A DNA stretch of 10,928 bases from a bacterium (lineage in GTDB: Bacteria > Omnitrophota > Gorgyraeia > Gygaellales > UBA12090), in the NCBI GenBank assembly GCA_004299495.1, contig SCPY01000270.1, forward strand, positions 1 to 10,928, in the 5' to 3' direction. The position numbers were made by a program, and so were the translations under genes. Under the pieces are notes generated by a model that did not search any database, had not been told where the DNA came from, and saw only the letters and a program-made list of their open reading frames with translations. The stretch's first letter is position 1, and each line of letters begins with the position of its first letter. This document shows positions 1-6,400 of the stretch, piece by piece.

Positions 1-891
1 AATTTTTACCATGACCCGGTGGATTATATGGATTTTGAAATTACAGATAAGCATAAGTTTGCCTCTGATATGGCCGATCAGACAACCGAAGACTTATCCA
101 AAAACATTGATGCCTGGAGAGGCGATTTTTATGACGGTAGCCCGGATAATTGCCCCGGCGACAGGGACGCAGACTATTACAGTACGTTAGGCAGGTGGAT
201 AAATGACCTTGCCGCCTGGAAAGATGAGCTTCTCCGGATAAAGGCGCAAGTAGAGGCTTGTATACAGGGTGTGAATATGTGCCAGGTCTGCGACCCCTTA
301 ACAGGCGCCTGCTCTTATGACGAAACCTTAAGCTGTTGCTGTAAATTAAAAGACGGCCTGGCCCTGCCGCAAAGAATAGACAACGCCATCGCCCGGCTGG
401 ATGCCTTTAGGGATGATGCTCTGCAGTTTCAGGATAAGGTTACCGCTTTTAATTCCGCTGTGGAAACTATTGAGGAAGATAATGTAGCGGATGGTCAAAC
501 CAAGAGGACAGCGGTTTACTCCTGGCAGGATACTTACCTCAAGAAAGATGGAGAGGATGATAAGAAGGAGAAAGAAAAGAAACCGCTCTGGCATCATGTA
601 AAGGTTGAGGCAGATAAAGTTAAGATGCCGCGCATCAAGACATATGTAATTGATTTTGTAAAATGCGCGAAATTAAAACATGCTAAGCAGACTCTCTGGA
701 TAGAAATCAAACGTTATGACCAGGGCCAGGAGGGATATCCCGCCTTTAAATTCCGTTATCACGGCCAGGAAAAGGAGCCGGAAAACCCGCAGGATTGGAG
801 GAATGTCCCTGATTCCTACTGGCTCACGGCAAAGAGCCACGCGCGCTATTCTTACAAGAAGAAACCCCCCAAGATAGTAAAGGTAAAATAG
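1..891 (+). CDS. Unrecognised Cys-rich protein of the Tad cluster, 5'-truncated
   Basis: The frame is open from the first base, so the true start lies outside the window; the GTG at 19 and the ATG at 28 are probably internal. About 296 residues are visible. A block at about residues 82-112 of the visible part contains seven Cys (CIQGVNMC, CQVC, GAC, a CCC triplet). It is followed by a highly charged Lys/Glu/Asp stretch (KKDGEDDKKEKEKK) and a Lys-rich, basic C-terminus. No membrane segment is visible in this part, so any signal or prepilin-like N-terminus would be upstream. The gene stops 2 bp before the Flp-like pilin gene, so it is probably in the same operon as the pilus genes. The Cys cluster fits an exported, disulfide-bonded, possibly pilus-associated protein, but I recognise no family and that role is inferred from context only. 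Confidence 0.7.
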   Translation, partial: NFYHDPVDYMDFEITDKHKFASDMADQTTEDLSKNIDAWRGDFYDGSPDNCPGDRDADYYSTLGRWINDLAAWKDELLRIKAQVEACIQGVNMCQVCDPLTGACSYDETLSCCCKLKDGLALPQRIDNAIARLDAFRDDALQFQDKVTAFNSAVETIEEDNVADGQTKRTAVYSWQDTYLKKDGEDDKKEKEKKPLWHHVKVEADKVKMPRIKTYVIDFVKCAKLKHAKQTLWIEIKRYDQGQEGYPAFKFRYHGQEKEPENPQDWRNVPDSYWLTAKSHARYSYKKKPPKIVKVK

Positions 892-893
892 GC

Positions 894-1079
894 ATGCTGA
901 ATAAAAACCGGGGTTTTTCGGTTATTGAATATGGCTTGCTTATTGCCATTGTGGCCGCGGGGCTGATTGCCGCAGCGGTGTATCTCAAGCGCGGCATAAT
1001 GGGTAAATGGCGGCAGGCCGGAGATACCTTTGGCGCCGGCCGGCAGTTTGACCCGAAAACCACAGCTATCAGCCCATAA
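894..1079 (+). CDS. Flp/Tad-type prepilin-like small protein (61 aa)
   Basis: This small protein has the layout of a type IV-family prepilin. A short basic leader (MLNKNRG) is followed by a cleavage-type junction G7/F8, Glu at +5 (E12) and Tyr at +6, then a hydrophobic helix at about residues 8-31 (SVIEYGLLIAIVAAG). The 'IEYGLLIA' core is close to that of Flp major pilins of Tad systems, which are similarly short. It would be cut by a prepilin peptidase (TadV-like) and assembled into a fibre through the TadB/TadC platform. A modest AAAGG at 879-883 lies 10 nt before the ATG. Its stop codon overlaps the tadB start (TAATG), which implies translational coupling. Unlike a typical Flp it has a charged tail (KRGIMGKWRQAGDTFG) after the helix, so a minor pilin is possible. 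Confidence 0.85.
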   Translation: MLNKNRGFSVIEYGLLIAIVAAGLIAAAVYLKRGIMGKWRQAGDTFGAGRQFDPKTTAISP

Positions 1080-1924
1080 TGAGCATTATTATCGCAATCC
1101 TCGCCTTTTTTTCTCTAGGCATGTTTTTCTATGCCATATATCCCTTTGTTGAGGGCCGCCTTCAGAATTGGCAGAGAAGGCGTATGGATAAAATCGCTCC
1201 CCAGTTAGACCGGATGTTTCTGCGTATTCCCTACCGACGCATGTTGGCGATGGATATCGCCTGTACCTCGATTATCGGCTATCTTGCTTTCTACATTACG
1301 AAAAACCCATATCTTGCCGCGGTATCCGCCTTTCTGGGGTTGGCAATCCTTAATTTTATACTTAGGCAAATGGAAGCAGTCCGTAAGAACAAATTCACCA
1401 ACCAATTGGTAGATGGGTTGATGATATTGTCCGGCTCGCTTAAGGCAGGCCTTTCCCTGATTCAATCCCTTGAGGCGCTGGTTGAGGAAATGCCTCCGCC
1501 TATATCCCAGGAGTTCGGGCTGGTGGTTACCGAGAACCGGATGGGTGTTCCTCTGGAGGAATGCTTGGTGAAATTAAAGCGCCGGATGCAGTCCGAGGAG
1601 CTGGATATGATTATTACCACCATTATGGTGGGGATGGATACCGGAGGAGAGTTGACCACGGTATTTTCCAATCTTGTTTTGGTGATTCGCGAGCGTAACC
1701 GCCTGTTTTCCAGGGTTAAGGCCCTTTGTGTTCAAGGCAAGCTTCAGGGCCGGATTATGATGTTTTTGCCGGTGCTCTTTGGCTTTGCCGCTTACAGAAT
1801 CAATCCCGGTTTTTTCAGCGTCCTTATGAACGATGCCTCGGGCCGTCTGTTGGTAGGATACGCGGTAATATCTGAAATAATCGGCATCATCCTGATTATG
1901 CGCCTCAGCCATATAGAGGTGTAA
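1079..1924 (+). CDS. tadB: TadB, inner-membrane platform protein of the Tad pilus
   Basis: This 281-residue protein has the T2SSF/GspF-type organisation of TadB. A hydrophobic N-terminal helix lies at about residues 3-23, a basic segment (WQRRRMDK) follows, and a membrane hairpin lies at about 58-95. The cytoplasmic helical T2SSF domain spans about 108-230, with the family-typical stretches LVDGLMILSGSLKAG, SLIQSLEAL and MGVPLEECL, and a GMDTGGEL segment near 185-192. C-terminal membrane helices lie near 226-245 and 258-275. TadB is known to pair with TadC in the inner membrane and to work with the TadA ATPase in pilin extrusion. The start is set by the 1-bp overlap with the pilin gene; there is no convincing separate ribosome-binding site. 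The length is normal for the family and the gene looks intact. Confidence 0.92.
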   Translation: MSIIIAILAFFSLGMFFYAIYPFVEGRLQNWQRRRMDKIAPQLDRMFLRIPYRRMLAMDIACTSIIGYLAFYITKNPYLAAVSAFLGLAILNFILRQMEAVRKNKFTNQLVDGLMILSGSLKAGLSLIQSLEALVEEMPPPISQEFGLVVTENRMGVPLEECLVKLKRRMQSEELDMIITTIMVGMDTGGELTTVFSNLVLVIRERNRLFSRVKALCVQGKLQGRIMMFLPVLFGFAAYRINPGFFSVLMNDASGRLLVGYAVISEIIGIILIMRLSHIEV

Positions 1925-1934
1925 GGGGAGTTAT

Positions 1935-2825
1935 ATGCTTTTACCTTTAGTGGTCTTTTTGATATTTGTCAGCGTGTATAGCATTGCCTGGCAAATTTTG
2001 GGGGCCCGCAAGGCGCGCCTGTCTTTAGCAGGAGCGGGCGGCTTGCCCGCGTCCGGAAGAGGGTATGAGCAATTTAACGACCAGGGGAGGTTGCTGCGGC
2101 GTATACTCAAGCCGTTTAACTTCTTGGCAGGATTAAAAGTGATTCGTTCTTTGGTTAACCCTATGCTTGCGGGCCGGCTGCTGATGGCCGGGTCGCCATT
2201 AAGTGTTATTGAATTTGCCATATTCAAGGTTTTGTGTATTGTTATTTGTATCATTTTTGCCACTATCATCCTTAGGAATGATAAGCTCTTATCTGTTATC
2301 ATTGGTTCTGTCTGCGGTTTTCTTTTGCCGGATTTCTGGCTGAGCATGAAGATAAAACGCCGCCATATGGAAATCCGCAGGGATCTTCCCTCGGTAATTG
2401 ATTTGCTTAACCTTTGCGTGGGATCCGGCCTGGATTTTATGCTGGCGGTTGACCGGGTAGTTAAGAATTTTAAGCAGTGCCCTTTAACCCAGGAGCTTTC
2501 AGAGGTCTGGCGGGAAAACCGCGTGGGCGCTTCCCGCAGGGATGCCCTCCAGCATCTTGCCCGCCGGGCGAATCTTCCGGAATTGTCCAGCTTTGTGCGT
2601 ACCCTTCTGCAGGCAGACCGTATGGGTGCTCCTATGAGCGAAGCGCTCAAGATCCAGGCAGAGGAAGTCCGTCTGCGCCGCTTTCTTGCGGGAGAGGAAG
2701 CCGCGCTAAAGGCGCCCATAAAACTGCTTTTTCCCCTCATCTTCTTTATATTGCCTGCGGTGTTGGCCATTGTAGCCGGACCAATAATCCTCCAATTTAT
2801 GCAGGGAGACGGACTAAAGTTCTAA
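1935..2825 (+). CDS. tadC: TadC, second inner-membrane platform protein of the Tad pilus
   Basis: This 296-residue protein has an N-terminal membrane helix (about 2-20), a Gly/Arg-rich cytoplasmic part, and paired membrane helices at about 94-136. A T2SSF domain follows at about 150-275 (RRDLPSVIDLLNLCVGSGL, VGASRRDALQHLARR, ADRMGAPMSEAL). The C-terminal helix FFILPAVLAIVAGP is the characteristic TadC ending. Partnership with TadB at the base of the Tad pilus is established for the family. A good ribosome-binding site (AAGGGGAG, 1923-1930) overlaps the tadB stop codon and lies 4 nt before the ATG. The gene appears complete. It is the last pilus gene visible here: 5 bp after the stop, repeat-containing non-coding DNA begins, and no clear terminator hairpin is seen. 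Confidence 0.92.
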   Translation: MLLPLVVFLIFVSVYSIAWQILGARKARLSLAGAGGLPASGRGYEQFNDQGRLLRRILKPFNFLAGLKVIRSLVNPMLAGRLLMAGSPLSVIEFAIFKVLCIVICIIFATIILRNDKLLSVIIGSVCGFLLPDFWLSMKIKRRHMEIRRDLPSVIDLLNLCVGSGLDFMLAVDRVVKNFKQCPLTQELSEVWRENRVGASRRDALQHLARRANLPELSSFVRTLLQADRMGAPMSEALKIQAEEVRLRRFLAGEEAALKAPIKLLFPLIFFILPAVLAIVAGPIILQFMQGDGLKF

Positions 2826-2829
2826 GAAT

Positions 2830-2889
2830 AATGTCCAAATCTCTTAATTAATGTCCAATTTACTCCATTAATGTCCAAATTACTACTAT
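2830..2889. repeat. Three direct repeats of about 20 bp with an AATGTCCAA core
   Basis: AATGTCCAA begins at 2830, 2850 and 2870, giving an exact 20-bp period; the rest of each unit is AT-rich and partly conserved (for example ATTAATGTCC twice). Multiple direct repeats starting with TG are typical of IS21-family transposon ends, so this could be a solitary or decayed end; no transposase is visible in the window. Three operator sites for a DNA-binding protein are the alternative. The periodicity is certain, the interpretation is not. Confidence 0.6.
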
Positions 2890-2912
2890 AACTTAACTAT
2901 CAGGTCGATTTT

Positions 2913-2947
2913 GTCATTGTGAGGAGCGATAGCGGCGAAACAATCAC
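2913..2947. repeat. Dispersed GTCATTG...CAAT-type hairpin repeat
   Basis: The segment starts GTCATTGTGAGGAGCGA and ends with ACAATCAC, so the outer parts can pair (GT.ATTGT with ACAAT.AC) as an imperfect hairpin. It closely resembles the GTCATTGCGAGGAGCGAAGCGACGAAGCAATC type of intergenic repeat that I recall from many unrelated bacterial genomes. It is probably a REP- or MITE-like element rather than part of a gene. Only one copy is seen in the window, so its repetitive nature is recalled knowledge, not shown here. Confidence 0.5.
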
Positions 2948-3051
2948 TTGGCCTAACCTGCCCTATTCTTTGTAGTGAAAGATTTTCCGGCACTATTATT
3001 GCAGTCAAAACTACCTCATAAGCAATAAGAAAGCGTTTTCTTTAAAGATAG

Positions 3052-3076
3052 AAATATACCTTGACAAGGTATATTT
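3052..3076. promoter_or_regulatory. Perfect 25-bp palindrome over the -35 box (probable operator)
   Basis: Two 12-bp arms (AAATATACCTTG and CAAGGTATATTT) are exact reverse complements around a single central A at 3064. The palindrome contains the whole -35 hexamer TTGACA (3061-3066). Perfect symmetry over a promoter element is the expected form of a site for a dimeric repressor. The cognate regulator is not in the window and I do not assign a family. Confidence 0.7.
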
Positions 3077-3088
3077 TTGTGGTATATT
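3061..3088 (+). promoter_or_regulatory. Sigma70-type promoter of the riboswitch/giant-protein transcript
   Basis: A consensus -35 TTGACA (3061-3066) is followed by a 16-bp spacer and a -10 TATATT (3083-3088), one base from consensus. Transcription would start near 3094-3097, a short distance upstream of the riboswitch aptamer, giving a leader of about 160 nt before the giant coding region. The next gene therefore probably has its own transcript, separate from the tad genes. Confidence 0.75.
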
Positions 3089-3109
3089 TTAACTACTTGA
3101 TAAAGAGAA

Positions 3110-3192
3110 TCGAAAAGGCAAACCCTGAGTGATCAGGGGACGCAAAGCCACGGGTCTTGATCGACGACTATAAGATAGCCGGGTTACCGAAT
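3110..3192 (+). ncRNA. Cyclic di-GMP-I (GEMM-I) riboswitch aptamer
   Basis: The conserved GEMM-I blocks occur in order with correct spacing. GGCAAACC is at 3117-3124. A hairpin CCCTGA/TCAGGG (3123-3128 and 3133-3138) is capped by the GNRA tetraloop GTGA. GACGCAAAGCC follows at 3139-3149. A second arm is GTCTT paired with AAGAT across 3154-3176. The closing GCCGGGTTACCG is at 3178-3189. The GNRA loop and the GACGCAAAGCC core are hallmarks of the class, which binds the second messenger c-di-GMP at a three-way junction. It lies in the leader of the giant downstream gene, and its 3' strand is shared with the terminator. Confidence 0.93.
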
Positions 3193-3210
3193 AAGCAGCT
3201 CGGCTTTTTT
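3177..3210 (+). terminator. Intrinsic terminator, expression platform of the riboswitch
   Basis: AGCCGGG (3177-3183) pairs with CTCGGCT (3199-3205) with one G-T wobble. The stem can extend by two further pairs (T3184-G3198, T3185-A3197) and is followed by a run of six T, the last five (3206-3210) lying beyond the stem. The 5' arm is the same AGCCGGGTT needed to close the c-di-GMP aptamer, so terminator and ligand-bound aptamer should exclude each other. This predicts that c-di-GMP prevents termination (an ON switch). Confidence 0.8.
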
Positions 3211-3254
3211 ATTTAAGTAGTTAGTAAGCACTTTTAAAAAGCTTATTAAAATTG

Positions 3255-3410
3255 ATGAGACCAGAGACAAAAAGAAAATTGAGTCTTATGGGGGATAAAG
3301 GGGGAAATTATGCCCCTAAGCCGTTATTCAAATCCAGTTTCAAGAAGTGGATTCGCATAACGGCTTTTATTGTGGCGGCCATATTCATCCCGGAGCAGGC
3401 CTCCTGGGCA
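3255..3410 (+). other. Signal peptide of the giant protein
   Basis: Residues 1-31 are rich in Lys/Arg (RPETKRK, FKSSFKKW). They are followed by the hydrophobic core IRITAFIVAAIFI (33-45) and the polar end PEQASWA, with Ser at -3 and Ala at -1 before VEYDW. This is a long but ordinary Sec-type signal; the extended n-region may mean that translation really begins at ATG 3288 (residue 12). Confidence 0.75.
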
Positions 3411-6400
3411 GTGGAATATGACTGGAGCACGCTTTTCCCCCGCGCTGCCTCAGTCTCCGGCCTGAATCAGGGAGATCTTTCTTCCCCCAGAACCTTTAGC
3501 CCCAGCTACACCAAAGACATCACCCAGATTGATATTCCTCTGGCCATCAAAAAAATCCTGCTGGATATTTCTAACAAGCCCATCAACGCGGTAAAAATTT
3601 CGGATAACCTCACTGTGGAGCTGAAAAAACCGCTGAAGATGAGTAAACAGCGCATTGAAGAGATTTATAACTGGCTCAAAGGAAAGCCCTGCGGAACCAG
3701 CGCGCTTTATGATTACCTGCAAACCAGCAAAGCGGCTGTTCCGGCAGAGCAGGACATCGCTGTCCTGGCTTTAACCGTTGATATTATCAACGATGTGGTT
3801 AAGCCTGAGGGAAATCCCGAAATCATCAAGAATTCCCTTTTTGCCTTAAGCAAAGCCTCGGAATTCTTTGGCCGTAAACTTTTACCGGTTAAGTTTAACC
3901 TGGGCTCAAGAACTAACGAACCCGCAAACTCGCGCACTCCTTTTATCGCTCACCTCAAAAACGAGCATTATGTCCTGGTTACCAGAATTACTCCTGAAAA
4001 GGTTTATTTTTCTTCTTGGCATAAGGAGGAATTCTTGCCGTTTGAGAAATTCCTGGAGTATTTTTCCGGCTATGCCTTAATCCCACATCAGGGGCAGCTT
4101 CCCGCGGGGACAGTCTCTGTTTCTGACGAAGAAGCCAAAGCCATCTTGGGGGCAAAGAGGTCTTTTGGAAAAGGCAGCGACCTTTTTGCTAATGAGCCGG
4201 GTTTCTTTGAGGCATTCGCGTTTAATATAGGCATTCCGCTGCTGACCGCGGGAATCGGTAATCTCGCATCAATTGGGACGAGTGCCTTTCTTTCGAATCT
4301 TGCCGTGTCCTTTGCCGCTACCCAGGTTTCTCGTGCCGCTATGGATGTGGCTATTCTTGCCGGCGCTCCTGCCCTGGCGGCGCAGGGTATTGGGATGATG
4401 GTGGGTTCTATGACGGCGGGAGGGCTTACTGCAAGCATGCAAAAAGAGTCTGTTATGTTTGGAATAGCAAAGGGGGCAATAGGCGGGGCAGTGGGTTTTG
4501 GGGCTAACTACGGTTTGAACCAAATGACCAAAAAAATTATTAAAGACCCTTACTTGCGCAGCCAGGTGGTTGGCCTTGTAAGCATGCCAATAACAATGGT
4601 AGCGATGAATTGGGTAGATTCAAACGTGTTCAGTAAAGGTCAGAGCCAAATCCCCTCTGGCACTGAAATTTCGGAATCGTCAGGAGCCCAAGGCAATATA
4701 GCAGATTATCAGCAAGATCTTGGGCCGTTAGCACAATACCATAATCATGAGCCTGGTTTGTTGGGACAAATGCTTGGCTCTTCCGCTACGCAGCATCTGC
4801 ATATGGATGCCCCGGGTACCAGCACTACCTACTCGTTTACTGCCGGCGGAGATTATGTCGGTTTTCAATCAATCATAACTCAGCCGGATGTCTTGCCCGC
4901 TGGCTCTTCCCTCTGGGAAAGCGCCAAATTTACATTCCGCAATCCGCAGCTTCAGAATTTTCTTGTTTCACAATCTATCGGCGTGGGCATAGAGGCCCTG
5001 GCCATAGAGACAGGTTTTATTAAACCCGCGTATTCCCGCATCCTGGGCTCGGCCGCGGGAGGATTATTTGCCGGCGGACTCCGGGGTGATTTTGGCTGGG
5101 AGAGGCTGGGTGGCGCGCTTTTACGTTCCGGAATAAGTGTCGGGTTGACCAAATTATCCAATAAGACCAAGCTTCCCACCCAGTATGACGCCCTTCTGCA
5201 TTGGGCGGGCACTTCTGTGGTTTTGGGGGTTACGGGTATGTTTAATGCCTCCCCTGAGCAGAGTTATTTAAATGCATTTGGAGAAAATTTTCTTCAAGGG
5301 CTTAAGAATGGCGCACTGGCTTATTACGAAGGTTTCAGGCTTCCTACCAATAACTTTGAATGGGTTCAATATCATCAGGCGTTCTGGGAAAGGACCGGCT
5401 TAACCGCGCCTAACCCATCTCTTGGCACTGTGGGTTTTGCGGAAAGCGCGCGGAAGTTTGAGAAGCGCACCGGCCAGCGCTGGCAGGAGAATCTTTATTC
5501 ATTACTTCCTTCGTTCAGCCAGCAGATGATCAATCACGCCTCTTCGGCATTCCATCAGGCGGCGATCGGCAATATTATGAATAGCAACGGCATGAGCATA
5601 TTGGGATACCTGATGCCTGAAGGGCTGGCCAGGTCTTTTGACATCGCCCTTTCAAAAATGCAATCCAAATGGACGGCGCAGGAGATTGAAAGCTTAAATT
5701 TAACCGCTGACCAAAGGAAGATGCTTCGCTATGATGAAGGAACCAAGAAGTGGAGCTTCATGAATAATGGCAATGAGGTCGGGTTTGCATCCTGGCAGGA
5801 TAGAGACGGTTTATGGCGCGGAGAGAACTTCTTTTTTCAGGGACTTAGCAGAACGCTGTCTATGAATGACAAGCTTATTGATATTAAGTGGGGATTGCGG
5901 GATCTTCAGTCAGCACGCGAACGAAAGCTGGATGGAGCAGCGATGAGCGGGTCTTTGCCAGGGGTTTCCCAGGGTTCTGTAGAATACGAACCCATTGATC
6001 CTAACAATCCGTCAGATGCGAATTTTGCCAATTTAGTGAGCGGGTTGCAATTCGGCGGCAATATTCAAAGCTATAGCTTTGGCGCCTACGAGCCAACAGA
6101 TAAAGGATACCTTCATAAGGTTTATTATGGTGATTCTTTTGGCAAGGGTTTGCCTCTTAGGGGTGTGAATATCATTTCTGAACGCACACCTAACAAGCTC
6201 CTTGGCGTTATTCCCTGGTTTGATACGGTAAGCGCGATTAACCGGGGCGCGGCATTTGTTAAGCTTGGGGATAACATAGAGCAGGCTAAAGTGTTTAACA
6301 GCGAAAAAACTCCTTCTTCACTTTTGAATCAGAACGCAAAAGTTACCCGTGGCGCAGGGCAAGAGCTATGGCTTATCTATAAAGTTGAGGAGAGAGAATC

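Noticed and set aside
1931..2770. Long minus-strand open frame opposite tadC (279 codons).
   Set aside because: It is the mirror of a well-supported TadC gene. Its translation is rich in Arg/Ser with no domain or membrane pattern.
2477..2851. Plus-strand frame overlapping the end of tadC (124 codons).
   Set aside because: It is Pro/Arg/Gly-rich out-of-frame reading of tadC with no plausible ribosome-binding site or domain.
3024..3045. Small hairpin AAGAAA...TTTCTT upstream of the promoter.
   Set aside because: The 6-bp A/T-rich stem is too weak to be called a terminator and has no T-run in the right place. The rest of 2948-3051 shows nothing recognisable.
3310..3360. Short frame starting at an ATG with a good GGGGG upstream (MPLSRYSNPVSRSGFA).
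   Set aside because: It ends after 16 codons, lies inside the signal-peptide region of the giant gene in another frame, and has no recognisable content.
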